From positions 19,424,001 through 19,488,000 of the forward strand of contig CM055613.1 of assembly GCA_029379385.1 (NCBI GenBank): 64,000 nt of DNA. Direction: 5' to 3'. Made by a program: the position numbers and the translations under genes. The notes beneath the pieces are model-generated. The model saw only the letters and a program-made list of their open reading frames with translations, was not told where the DNA came from and ran no database searches. Positions 1 to 11,370 of this stretch are shown here, piece by piece. The stretch's first letter is position 1, and each line of letters opens with the position of its first letter. The stretch is from Quillaja saponaria (Eukaryota; Streptophyta; Magnoliopsida; Fabales; Quillajaceae).

Positions 1-2759
1 GTGATCCAAGCAGCACCCTTGGCAGCTACCACCGTGCTTTGTCTTAAGGGCAGCTAGCTAAGAGGTTCAACCCATGTATATGCTTATTTTTCAGTGGTGA
101 GTTCATCCTTCTTTAGGTGCTGCTGTTTGTGTGTGTGGGAAACGAAAATAAAGTAAGCAAAGCCTTGGCAAGCAGCTCTATTATGATTATTTCTTTTTCC
201 TTCCTTCTAAATCCTATGAAGTAGTAGTCCTTGTTGGTGTTGCTTGCAGTCCTCCTTCAAGATATGACAACCAGCAGCTTCCCTTTTATTCTCCAAGCCA
301 AGTCCTTGCCTTGAAAGCCTAGCAGCTGCCATGTCTTTTAAACTGGGACGTGAGGTGAGATTTAATTTACTTGTTTTACTACATATATATTAATTCTATT
401 ATACCTCTTATTTTACATAAAATTCTAAGTGTTAACTTGTCATTCAACTTAGGTAATGAAAGTTGAGAATCCTAGTATATAAAAGACTTAAGTAAGAAAG
501 TTGTGAAGTGTGAATTAAGGTTTAGGAGCTCATTTGGTAGTTATATAATTATTAAATAGGGAATTTAGATTTGAATATGTCAATATAAGAATTTTATATT
601 TTTAAATCTTGAGAAATTCTAAATACAAAGTTGCTTTGGAATATGAGTAATGTTGATAGATTTATGTTGGAAGTGAGGAGTATGAGTAGAAGCTTGAAAG
701 TAATGAAATAAGGGTTGGTGGATGTATAGAGTGAAGAAGTGAAGGAAAGTGAGTAGTGGATGTGATCAAAGGAGGGTTAGTTGGGAATAAAGTGTTGGTA
801 AAATGAGAGTTAAGTAGTTTTGAAAGGGGTGCAGGGGGCATATTTGGTGAGTAAGAAAAATTTGGTATTTCGAATGTCTTTAGGCCAGAATTAAATTAAG
901 AGTTCAAAGATAAAATGTAGCTTATGGTCTGCCAATGTTTTCTACAAAATTTCATAGCTTGGTTCCAAGTATGTTGTGAGTTAGAGCTATTAGACTCCAG
1001 CTAGGTCATGTTGGATTTTTAGTGCCCTGTTTTTGGTTCATGTAAGAAATTGAGTGGGTTCACGACAGATTTTAGGAAAAGAACAACAAAGATATTTATA
1101 CTTGTCTATTAATAAACCCAACAAACAGAATCGAATTTCGTTTTTCTTAGAGAAAGTTATGTTCAATTAACTAAGGTAAGGTCAAAATTGTCAAAATCTT
1201 GCCTTTTGTAGAATTTAATTCAAATTCAAAGAATAAAATGTATTGATATAAAAATCCAAAAATTATAAATGATGTACCATTATAAAGCTACATGTTTCTA
1301 TTATTTTATAAATTTTATAAATTGGATTTGGAAATTCCTAGAGAAAGATATGACTGTTAAAGTGGACAGTGGTCCAAACCCTAAGTTTGGACAGTTTTAA
1401 CATCTTTAACTTACTAAGTGTTTTCTATCTTTTCTAATGGTTTCTTCTACCTTATGCATTGTCAAGACATTTAAATGTCTCTTCATTATTAACCCTATCA
1501 CTATAAAGTCCAATTCATATTAATTGACATGTAACAGCTTGTTGGAAAACTTTCATAAAGAAACTTATACGAGTTGAGATATAAGCTTAATAATTAAGAG
1601 ATTATAACAATAACATTTATGAACTAAGTATTATTTGAGAATATGAATTTCAATTCCGAATTCTAAGGTGGATCCTGATGAGACGCGTGGACGCAAATGT
1701 GAAGTGACTAATGGAATCGGTTACGGGTGAGTAGGTTAATTGCTGCCTTTAAGGGCTAGATTAGTATGTGTAATTATATGTTTATTTGAATATACGTGAT
1801 ATAGGGAAAATGAAGCAAGTAGAGTATTTCAGTAATTTATTTAAATTATGTTTGTTTAGATATTAATTGCTTTGTTTAACATTGGTTGTGGTTGATAAGG
1901 GCCTAACAAAGTGAGATTTTTATAAAAATAATTTTTATCTTTGAAATTGAAAATCCAGGTGCACCTAGGATGTCCTGATTTAAAATCATAAGAAAATTCT
2001 GATTCTAATAAATTTTTTAAAAAATTGAGTGCTCAGCCCCGGTGGATGGATTGTGTACGGAGATCAATTTGTTGTCGGGATGCATAAATGCCCAGTAAGG
2101 AGTGATAACTGTTGTGCGGGGCTGGGTCACTCAGTTGGCCCTTTGGTTGCTTTGCTTGATATTATTTCTCTGATTAATTGTGATAGTGTCGGATCATGTA
2201 AATTGTGACTTTATGATGATTACAATGTATATGTGTAACGTGAGTTACAATATGAGCAATATTACTATTTATGTTATACATTTGTGTGGTGTGATGCCAG
2301 TGCCATTGGGTTACGATTTTTCACTTATGGAGTCCATAGGACTCACCCCTCTCTTATAAAAATATTTTTAGTGACAGAAGTTCGATACATGGTGTCACCG
2401 AGCTGGTGACTCGACAATTGAGTACAGCAAGGTATTTGCAGGATCTCAGACTTGCAGTCAAGGACGAAAGTTTGTAGTCATACTATAATGGTGGAATGTC
2501 TAATTTTGTATGATGTAATAGTCTAGATATTTGTCCTCGTGTCATTGTGTGGAATTAGGAACACAGGTGTTGTATTTTGTGGCATGATATATAAATTTTC
2601 AGTAAGTTGCTATTTATTTCAGAAAAATAAACTTTTATAGTAGACTTTTATTCTTTAGTTAGGTCAAGAGTCATAATTGTTACTTTGTTTTGAATTCAGA
2701 GTTATGGAGGTTTGGTTATCCAACCCTCCAGCCAGTCATGCCTCCGTTGGGGTGTGACA
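1..2759 (+). repeat. Long LTR-like repeat, left end outside window (TGTCACACC family, copy A)
   Basis: The stretch ends at 2759 with a GGGGTGTGACA terminus. Just inside it lies a block reading CCAGTCATGCCTCCG. The same terminal block recurs at 17502 (inverted), at 21820 (same sense) and at 56979 (inverted). The interior block near 2030-2130, containing GGGCATTT-like and GGGCTGGGTCACTCAG-like motifs, also matches the copy at 57650-57790 read on the other strand. TG..CA-type ends with palindromic TGTCACACC/GGTGTGACA are usual for long plant LTRs, probably Ty3/Gypsy, but no coding domain is present to prove it. Orientation is inferred from a 5'-splice-like GACGTGAGGTGAG near 350. No host gene was recognised in this interval. 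Confidence 0.6.
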
Positions 2760-3640
2760 CGTTGAAACTTGAAGACCGACAACCTTTATAGCTTTCTCAA
2801 TTTCTATTCCTTCTTTACTTTTCTTGTATTTATTTGATGTTTATTATTGTTGAAACCATGTTTACACTAAGTAGGATGAAGTAGTTTCTTTTTGAGAATT
2901 GTAACTAGAACTCAACATGTAGCTTGATATTATGTTGAGTTCTAGTTTCAATTCTCAAAAGGAAACTACTCTATGCTACTTAGTGTAAACATGATTTTAA
3001 CAATAATAAACATCAAAGAAATACAATAAAGTAAAGAAAGAGTATAAATTGAGAAAGTTATAAAGGTTGTCGGTCTTCAATCTTCAATTATCCTTGCTCC
3101 TTTTGCTTCCTTGCACCCTTGACAAGCTCTAATACTCTAGAAAATCTTAGCTAACTTGCGTCTCTTGAGTTCTCAAGCTAATCCCCCTTAAAAACTGTCA
3201 ATTTCACTTTAATTTGGACTAGGAATCATGCCAGGCCCGCATTGTAGCTTCCCAGCTCTGTGGTTGCAACTGCACCTCAGCATTAACAATTAATGAAACT
3301 GGGCACCTTGGTACTGGCTTGGGTGCCGTGACGCCCATGTCATGGCATCATGGTGCCAACCTGGGCTACGTTGGCACCAGTCTCATGGGTAACATCTTTG
3401 TCTTATGCATTTTTAGCCTCCAGTTTGACCTCCAATGGGTCTCCTTTCTTGTATTAGACCTTCAAAACACAAAGACTAAGTTAGTCTAATGTAGAACTCA
3501 TATAAAACACCTAATCCTAGCCCAAATCAAGTAGGATTCATCATCCTAATACAATAAAGATTCAACTAAGAATTGACTAAAAACTAAGCAAAAACTAACT
3601 AAAACTCTAGAACATAGCTAAAATAATGTGAGTAAAAGGA
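2760..3640. repeat. Unclassified repeat family H, copy 1 (contains a long hairpin)
   Basis: This stretch begins directly after the LTR-like terminus at 2759 with ACTTGAAGACCGAC. Related sequence lies at about 17866-18660 and, with its parts separated by an inserted LTR, at about 51150-52431 plus 54728-54960. The 3230-3400 part is a GC-rich island with repeated GTGCC/GGCAC words in otherwise AT-rich DNA, and the 51-52 kb copy has a similar island. No coding frame was recognised. It could be the internal part or LTR of a non-autonomous element. Confidence 0.5.
2769..3080. repeat. 312-bp near-perfect inverted repeat (hairpin with ~150-bp arms)
   Basis: The left arm (2769-2918) starts TTGAAGACCGACAACC and the right arm (2932-3080) ends GGTTGTCGGTCTTCAA. 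The arms can be followed base by base to AACTCAACAT / ATGTTGAGTT around a 13-nt loop (2919-2931). They differ at only a limited number of positions. The related copy at 17880-18060 has only one arm, so the hairpin arose by a local inverted duplication. A transcript would fold into a long duplex. Confidence 0.9.
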
Positions 3641-3831
3641 TGCAAAATAACTTTTTTTTCCAAGAGTTATTCAGTAGGCAAGGGGCCGGACCACGTTATA
3701 TTTTGTGTTGATATTTCTTACTCTTCTCTTCTCTTCTACTTATATTTTGTTGTAACTTATCGTTTATTATTTTTACTATAACTTATTGAAGATTAAAAGA
3801 GAACTCATATAATTCCCAACAACCATCACAC
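3641..3831 (+). repeat. Copia-type LTR 3' fragment
   Basis: The words GTAGGCAAGGGGCC and ACCACGTTATAT match the stretch at 25455-25480, where a longer LTR copy is present. This GTAGGCA...CCACGT block is a familiar part of plant Copia LTRs downstream of the transcription start. The fragment ends near 3831 with CCCAACA, an LTR-like CA terminus. Confidence 0.5.
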
Positions 3832-4869
3832 TTCGATTTGCTTGCCCAATTTCCAATATAGATTTCAATATTTCCTTAGTCTATCCCATTTGTTTTTAAA
3901 TTGACTATAGTCTAATATATGATTGCTGATCTCAGTGTATCTGGCACTTCTACTTGCCCAATCAAAAGCTTTGAATATCGAATGCTTTTCCTTGTTTTAT
4001 TTCTTTCCTCTATACAACAGTCGGTGAAAGCCTTGAAATCTTGTGGTCTCTATATAATTTTACTATTGTTCTCCATTGTTTTTGACAAAAATAAAACACT
4101 AAAACTTTAAAAAGGTATGAAAATTTGAAGAAAATGAGTAATTTGAGAATGGTGTGAAAAATAGTAAGGGAATTGTGGTATTTATAGAGTTGGAAATAAG
4201 AAGAAAAAAAACTCAAAATTTGACCGTTGAGAGTAGGGACAAGAAGGGGATAAAAGGGAATGATGAAAGAAAAGAAAGGAAGAAAAAAGAGGTGGGTTTA
4301 TGTCCTAGAACACGTGAGACACCGGCCGTAGCCTGTACCACATCCTGGGACACGTACCCAAATGGGTCCTTAAAGGATGAAATTTTAACCAAATTATTCA
4401 GATTTAAATCAGAATTTGAGTTTTCGAATAGTACATTATTTAATTTGATATTTGATTAAATAATTTGAATCAATATTAAAAATAAATATCTTTTTTTTTA
4501 ATTAATAACTTAAATAAAAAAATATTATTTTTCACCTAATTACCCTTATAAATTCGAATTCAAGTATTAGAAATGCTTTTTTTTTTATATAATTAAATTC
4601 AAATTTGAATTCGAAATTCAATTTAGATTAGAATAAATATTTGAAATCAAATTCAAATAGTGTCTTATTCAAAACTACTTGATTCGAATTTCAACTCTAA
4701 GTTTAATAGTCTGCGAGAGGTTAAGAAAAACCAACAATGTACACTACAAAACTACAAATATATTTCAAATTTTAAAATTTTTTTTTATTTTTATGATCGA
4801 TATACATAGAGAGGTTATGAACACAAAACACAACTCAAAATATAGTCAACCTATAATTATACTTAGGTC
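3832..4869. other. No gene recognised; AT-rich intergenic sequence
   Basis: The short open frames here have no recognisable domain and overlap on both strands. The stretch contains several GAATTC/AAATTTGAATTC-like words and poly-A/T runs. Confidence 0.5.
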
Positions 4870-5302
4870 TTAATTCTATTATTTACAATAATAAATAAAC
4901 ATAATTATTTTAATTAGGGTGATTGATGATGTGTTAGGGATATTACATTTAATTTCGATCAATCAGAAACAATTATTTTTATTACTCTCCTTTAATTCTA
5001 TTAATTACAGTAAATAAATAAACATGGTTATCTTATTTAGGGTTATTGTTGACGTGATTAGAAAATTACATTTAATTTAAATCCATCTGAACCAAGTATC
5101 TTTAGCATACCACTAAATTAGGAGAATTCTTGAGAATTTTTATTACTCTCCTTTAATTCTATTAATTACAGTAAATAAATAGACATGGTTATCTTATTTA
5201 GGGTTATTGTTGACGTGATTAGAAAATTACATTTAATTTAAATCCATCTAAAGCAAGTATCTTTAGCATACCACTGAATTAGGAGAATTATTGAGAATTT
5301 TC
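4870..5302. repeat. Tandem repeat, ~161-bp unit, about 2.7 copies
   Basis: ATTACTCTCCTTTAATTC occurs at 4981 and again at 5142, and the following 150 or so bases match almost perfectly, including TAGGGTTATTGTTGACGTG and the AGTATCTTTAGCATACCAC stretch. A third, more diverged partial unit precedes them (4870-4980). The array stands about 300 bp upstream of the pararetrovirus primer-site-like sequence. Confidence 0.85.
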
Positions 5303-5620
5303 TCTTGAACCTTCAATCTTGGAGTCAAGGAAAGGAGTGTTGGCTATTCTTGAATTCATCTTCAAGGTTGGTGGACCAAGGATTAAAGCTGCAAAGGTAA
5401 TTAGCCTTATCCATAATTTCTTCCTAGTTTGCATGCTTAGGTTTTCTTTATGATATCATGTAATAAAGTAGGTTTTTTTTTTTTTTTTTCCTGTTTAAAT
5501 TCGTTCTTCTTCATCTCTGGAAATATTTTATCTTATAAAAACTTAATAAGTCTTCTTTTAATCTTAATTAAATAAAAATATTTTGGGAGATGACAACCTA
5601 GAACATATAACTTTGAGATA

Positions 5621-5638
5621 TGGTATCTCTCTGGTTAC
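5621..5638 (+). promoter_or_regulatory. Degenerate initiator-Met-tRNA primer-binding-like site of the pararetrovirus
   Basis: TGGTATCTCTCTGGTTA resembles the start of plant pararetrovirus genomes, which is complementary to the 3' end of initiator Met-tRNA. The first seven bases match exactly and the next several are altered. It lies about 150 bp upstream of the first viral coding codon, which fits the expected order. Confidence 0.4.
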
Positions 5639-5774
5639 TAATGTTTTTTGGAATATATATATATATATATATATATATGGATGAAAGCTTTCTTTATTAT
5701 TTTGTCTTAGATCTAAACATCTTATCCTGTCCAAAAATAGTACATCTATTGCTTTTCTCCTCTATCTTTTAATC

Positions 5775-6610
5775 ATGTTGAGATCTTTCTCTTGCTCTTC
5801 TTCTACTACTTCTCTTCCTGAGTCTTCTTTCAATCTAACAAAATTCTTAAAGAAAAAATCAATTTTGATGCTGATTGTGAAGAAATTCCTTTACTTTTAG
5901 ACAAATCTTTAAAAATTCATAAGCAAAAATATAATTATTTGCATCTTAGATGCATCTAAATTACAACAAAACCTATGACAAGAGAAAGACTTAATTACCT
6001 CTATTCTCTTATGTCTTCGTGATTGTAGAATGACTAATTTTCATGAATTACTCTTAGGCACTGATTGAAACTAGTCTCTGTAGTGGTCCGATCTATTTCA
6101 ATTGTTTTTCAAACATGACAATCTCTTTGACAAATAAAAAATATTTAGATTCTTTAGTCTTAAATGTTAAACTTTCAAATTTTAATATCAAACCTGGATC
6201 TTTCCCAATAGCTGTAGTCTATCATATACAATATAAAACAATGATATCTGCTTTTACTTCAAAATCTCTCCAACAAAGAAGAAATGGTGAAACAGTAATG
6301 TTTTTAAATGATCTTTCAAAAGCAAATGTTACTACTCCAAAATCAATCTCATGGGAAGAAGTTAATCTCCCTGAAAAAATGGACTCTTGATAAGGCTATG
6401 CCTGTTCAGGATCAAAAACCCTCTTCTATTTCTGTGATTACTCAATACCCTACAGGTAAAGTAGAAATATCTTTTAATAGAACTAATAGTCAAAGGAATT
6501 TTGGATCAACTTATCAAGACTCAGCAAGAAATTCTTGTTCATCTAGATACTCTTGTTCTTCCATTCCTTCGACAATTCATCTTCAAGGTTTAGAAAACAC
6601 ATCCTAGGAT
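5775..6610 (+). pseudogene. Endogenous pararetrovirus: polyprotein N-terminus and movement-protein domain (decayed)
   Basis: A frame opening at the ATG at 5775 encodes a Ser-rich start (MLRSFSCSSSTTSLPESS), then a 30K-superfamily movement-protein-like region. The readable block at about 6020-6390 includes MTNFHELLLGT, SLCSGPIYFNCF, LDSLVLNVKLSNFNIKPGSF and YHIQYKTMIS, the conserved layout of caulimovirid cell-to-cell movement proteins that line plasmodesmata. A frameshift near 6060-6075 separates the first two of these, and another near 6380 moves the frame again. There is no single open frame, so no protein is expected. In petuviruses and florendoviruses this domain begins the polyprotein and is followed by coat protein, as here. 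Assignment to a caulimovirid is firm; the genus is inferred. Confidence 0.75.
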
Positions 6611-6939
6611 TCCTAAAGCTTTATACACCAAAGAAGATGACAATCAATCTAAGAAACCTCATTCTCCTACTTTTTCATCTTTAAATGATAACTTGGAAAT
6701 CAATACAATTCAAATTGTTTTCCAAATTGATAAGAATTCCATTAGAAAAGATTTTTATCAAGAAAAACATAATCATGAAAGAACTTGGTTTTTGAAAAAT
6801 TTACTGGTTGCAAAAGACAAAAATTCAAAATTTTTAGTATAAATTTATGGAAACTCATAAAATTCATATTCCGTTCTTAGAATGGTTTGAAGTTTATGCT
6901 AGGAAAAGGGTATCAATTATCCTTTTTCCAAGTCCATAA

Positions 6940-8885
6940 ATGTTAATACTCAAAATACAAAAAATTAGGGTAACTTATAAGGATGAAATTATTAATTCAG
7001 TTTTTCCTCCTCATAAGGCCTTAAAAATTCATGCCCATAATCCTACTAGAAAAATGGTTTATGTACCAGCAAATCCTTTCAAAAATAAAAATTTAACTAA
7101 AACAGTTAATTCTAAAGACATACAATCTCTTTATAAACAATATAATTATACCAATTATTATCTTCATGCTATTGGAGATCATCTCTCTGAATCCAAAACT
7201 AATTTTCAAAGTGAAAACCTTGTTTTTTCTCCTTACCAGATCTCCACAAAGATTAAAAAAGAATTAGGTTCTAGTTCAAAATCTTATTCTCATGAATTTC
7301 TTGATAAAATCTCTAAACAAATTATTCGAATACAGAAAAATATTTCCCTCGACACTCCTCAACAAACTAATTCAATTAATAACTTAAGCTATGCAGATTC
7401 TTTATCCGAAAAAAAACTGATTATTCTGAGAAAATTTCTCGAAAAGAAATTAATCAATTTAAAACACTAACTAGCGAAAGCCACAAAAATTATATTATTC
7501 CTAGGGCTTCTCCTCCTAACTTAGTCACAAAAGAAAAACCTTAGATAACCAATAATTCTTTCAGTGCAAATAATATCTATGAATGGAATATAGATGATCA
7601 ATCTATATACAATATTCTTAATATGTTGCAACAAATGATCATGGTCAGTACTGCCAATTAAATCTCTCACAACTGTTCCAATCAATCTATTCCTTAACAT
7701 TTTAATAGCTAGTTTTACTAGGTCAACTAAAAGGTTAATAGGATGAACACTTCACTGAAAATGAACGAAACTAAATAAACTTAGCCATCAAAATTGATAC
7801 TGAAGGAAATCCTCTCCTTAATGAAGAAGGAAATCAAATTCAAGATTCCATAAATACTCTTATTTATGTTATCACAAAATATTTTATAGGAAATTTGTCT
7901 ATATGGTGTGATAAATCCTACTGAACTTCTTTCCAATCTTAAGTGTCGTACCCTATATGACTTTAGATAGTATAAAGATACATTCTTTACCATAATCTTC
8001 TCTAGGTTCGATAGTAATCAACCTTTTTGGAAAGAAAAATTTCTAGCTGGTCTTCCTCGTTCTTTAAGAGATAAAGTTAGAGAAAAAATACGAAATATTA
8101 ATAATGAAATTATCCCGTATGAACAATTGACTTATGGACAGCTTTGCAGCTATGTCCAGAAAGTTACTTTAAAAATTTGTCAAGATGACAAAATACAAAT
8201 ACAATTAGCCAAAGAAAAATCCTTTAATCGTAAAGATTTAGGAAGTTTTTGCTCTCAATATGGTTTTGATTGTCCTCAAAGTTCATCTAAACCCAAGAAG
8301 AAACATTACTATAATCCTCCCAAAACTTACGAAAAATCTTTCAAAAATAAAGTTGGCAAAAGAATTCACAAACATAAAAATCACAAAAGGGCTCCTCAAT
8401 ATTTTCAAAATAAAGATAAACCACCTGTTGTCTGTTTTAAATGTAACAAACCAGGCTATATTGCAAAATACTGCAAAATTACAAAGAAAATTAGAGCTTT
8501 AAATATCAATGAAGGTCTTCTAGCTCAACTTGATTGTCTTCTAATTGAAGATTCATTTGATAGTGAAGCTCAAGCCTCTTCTGATGTTGAAAAAATTAAC
8601 CAAATCCAAAATGATGACAAAACTTCTTCAGATTTATCTCAAAAAACTCTTGAATGTAATGTCCTCACTAGAGAACAAGATCTTCTCTTTGAAGTTATTA
8701 TTAACCTTCCAAATGATGAAGAAAAGAAAAATTATTTCTACAAACTCAAAGAAACCCTGGAAACCCCAGAAAAATCAAGCAGACCTCCTTACAGTCTTCC
8801 AATTGTCACTAATTCTTTCAATTTAAAAGATGTTTTATCTAGATTTAATTATGAGAAGAAACTTGTAACCCTTCAAGATCATTAA
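6940..8885 (+). pseudogene. Endogenous pararetrovirus: spacer and coat-protein domain with zinc knuckle (decayed)
   Basis: Frames at 6940-7470 (176 residues, Lys/Ser-rich, low complexity) and 8127-8885 (252 residues) are the longest surviving viral pieces. Upstream, FWKEKFLAGLPRSLRDKVRE (about 8028-8087) is typical of the caulimovirid coat-protein core. The 8127 frame continues with a basic stretch (residues 56-90, rich in K/H/R) and a retroviral-type zinc knuckle at residues 103-116, CFKCNKPGYIAKYC. The usual histidine is tyrosine (residue 111), so metal binding would be impaired. Downstream there is an acidic Asp/Glu-rich tail followed by a Lys/Glu-rich possible coiled coil to about 9000. 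Stops and shifts lie between 7470 and 8127 and after 8885. Confidence 0.75.
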
Positions 8886-9089
8886 CATGAAGTTTCAAAA
8901 CTCAAAACTGAAGTCAAGTATCTCAAAAATCAACAAGAAGAAAATAATTTAGCAATCCAACTTCTTCAAAAAGAAAAGAAAAATCCGTCTTTTACAACTT
9001 CCTCATCAAAATATTATGAGTCTTCCTCTTCAGATGAAAACTTAGATATTTTTTATAATAATTTTCTCCATTTAATCACTCGGATTTCA

Positions 9090-9420
9090 TATCAAAAATA
9101 GTATATCCCAATCAAACTTATCATTAGAAAAACTTTTGTCCTCGAAACAGTTGCTCTGTTTGATACAGGAACAGATTCAAGCTGTATCCTAGAAGGACAA
9201 GTTCAAACAAATTTTATGAAAAAACTTCTAAACGTTTAATTTTGGCTAATGGTTCTAAAATCATAATTTATTACAAATGTTCTAATGTCATAATTGAAAA
9301 CTCCCCTTTACAAATTTCAACAACATTTTTTCTTGCCAAGAATATCACAAATCTAGTCATCCTAGGTATGATTTTATTAGGCAATTAGATCCTTTTTGGG
9401 TTAACAAATGAATTTTTAAA
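9090..9420 (+). pseudogene. Endogenous pararetrovirus: aspartic protease domain (decayed)
   Basis: The read-through includes ETVALFDTGTDSSCIL, with the active-site DTG at 9162-9170 in the hydrophobic context expected of retroviral-type pepsin-like proteases. A second block near 9240-9370 (LANGSK, and an FLAKNITNLVILG-like stretch) follows after a frameshift. In a working virus this domain would cleave the polyprotein. It sits between coat protein and reverse transcriptase, the order of petuvirus-like genomes. Confidence 0.65.
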
Positions 9421-9599
9421 GAAGTTATGGGTCAAACCGTTTCATTCCCTTTCCTTAAAAAACCCACTTTTAGGGATCTCAATCTTATTGAAAATAAACA
9501 AAAACAAATCAATTTTTTTATGATGAAATTTCTTTCAAAAGAATAGAAACTCAACTCAATGATTCAATCATTAAAAATAAAATAAAAATTTTTGAAGAA

Positions 9600-10440
9600 A
9601 AAATTCAGTTGCAAATCTGTTCTGATCTTCTGAATGCTTTCTGGAAAAGAAAACAACATATGGTTGATCTCCCTTATGAAAAAGATTTTCATGAAAGGAA
9701 AATTCCTACAAAGGCCGTTCAATACAAATGAATCAAGAAATGCTTAACTTCTATTAAAAGAAAATTAATGATCTTCTTTCCAAAGGAATAATTTGCAAAA
9801 GTAAGATTCCTTGGTTCTGTTCTGCTTTTTATGTTAATAAAAATGCAGAGATTGAACATGGTACCTCCTCGTTTAGTCATTAATTATAAACCTCTCAATC
9901 AGGCTCTTCAATGGATTAGGCATCCTATTCCTAACAAGAAAGATTTTCTTAATAGATTGTACTCCTCAAAACTATTTTCAAAATTTGATCTAAAATCAGG
10001 TTTTTGACAAATTCAAATCAAAGATTCTGATAAATACAAAACTTGCATTTACTGTTTCTTTTGATCAATACGAATGGAATGTGATGCCTTTTGGATTAAA
10101 AAATGCTTCTTCTGAATTCCAAAGAATCATGAACGATATTTTTAATCCCTATACAAAATTTATCATAGTTTATATTGATGATGTTCTAATCTTTTCACAA
10201 AATATTGATGAACACTTCAAACATCTTAATCTTTTCTTTGATATTATAAAGCAAAATGGTTTGGCTATTTCCAGAACAAATTTCAGTCTTTTTCAAATAA
10301 CAATAAGGTTTCTTGGTCACAATATTCACCACGGAGCTATTACTCCAATAAATAGAACTATCCAATTTGCTGACAAATTTTTGATCAAATCATTTATAAA
10401 ACTCAGTTACAAAGATTTCTGGGTTGCCTCAATTATATGT
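9600..10440 (+). pseudogene. Endogenous pararetrovirus: reverse transcriptase domain (decayed)
   Basis: Recognisable blocks in order are: VDLPYEKDFHERKIPTKA (about 9663), LVINYKPLNQAL (about 9880), KLFSKFDLKSGF (about 9970), then an in-frame TGA at 10005-10007 where Trp is usual, MPFGLKNASSEFQ (10084), and the catalytic FIIVYIDDVLIFS (YIDD at 10171-10182) followed by FLGHNI. The 10081-10494 frame is open for 137 residues. Unlike the Copia elements in this window (YVDD, integrase present), the nearest relatives are caulimovirid/Ty3-type reverse transcriptases, and no integrase follows. At least three frame breaks occur upstream. Confidence 0.85.
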
Positions 10441-11370
10441 CTGATTTCTTTCCAGGTGTCAGTAATCTTATCAAACTATTGCATGAGAGACTAAAGATAG
10501 ATCCTCCTCCCTGGTCTGACATCCATACTAACATTGTTAAGCAAATTAAGCTTCGGGTCAAGTATTTACCATGTTTGTATCTTTCTGATCCTATAGCATT
10601 CAAAATTGTTAAAACAGATGCCTCAGACATTAGTTATGGTGGCATTCTTAAGCAATCCATTAATGGCAAACTGCATATCATTGCATATGTATCAAAATAT
10701 TAGAATTCTGCTCAACAAAACTATTCTACCATCAAAAAGAAATTTTAGCAATTGTTTTATGCATTTCCAAATTTCAAAGTGATTTACTAAATCAAAATTT
10801 TTTGGTTAGAGTAGATTGCAAATCTGCAAAGAAAGTTTTACTAAATCAAATTTTTTTGGTTAGAGTAGATTTACTCAGAGGTTAATTATATGCCACAAAA
10901 AAAGAAAGAAAAAGAGGTTGAACCTCCTCCAAAATCAAAAATCTAATTTAATGAGGGACCATCTAGTTCCCCAACTCAATCAATTAAAAACAATCTGAAG
11001 AGTCTTATACCTTTCCTATAGAGACACTTTTAGCCATTCAATAATTAATCCAAAAACCTATAGTACTTTCAAAGCAATCTTAGGCAGACATTGCTGATGA
11101 AGAACAATTAAAAATTGTTGCCCCTCCTAATCTAAAAGATTATATCCAGTTCAAGCAGGATGACCTAGCTCAGGCTATTAGCCAGCTAGCCCAATCAGTG
11201 ACAGCGATACCTTCAGGTAAGGAACTTGTTTCTTCACACTTCTCCAATCTCTACTCAAAAACCTCAATCATTTTATGTGCCAATTTCTTCGACCCAAACT
11301 ATTCTCCAAATGGAACCTTATTTTTTTACCAATGGCATTCTCTTTCTGTCTTTAATTTTTGCATTGCATT
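10441..11370 (+). pseudogene. Endogenous pararetrovirus: RNase H and C-terminal region (decayed)
   Basis: The frame at 10437-10703 encodes an RNase H start with KTDASDISYGGIL and IIAYVSKY (the caulimovirid/Ty3 TDAS motif), ending at a stop at about 10701. Traces of the rest continue to about 10870. A 32-bp block reading TTACTAAATCAAA...GGTTAGAGTAGAT occurs twice (10782-10815 and 10838-10871). Further traces, including LKDYIQFKQDDLAQAISQLA near 11130-11190, suggest the polyprotein extended to about 11370 before a non-coding stretch. The exact 3' end is uncertain. Confidence 0.65.

Noticed and set aside
7781..7993. Minus-strand frame of 70 residues
   Set aside because: It lies opposite the decayed viral coat-protein region and has no domain; a shadow frame.
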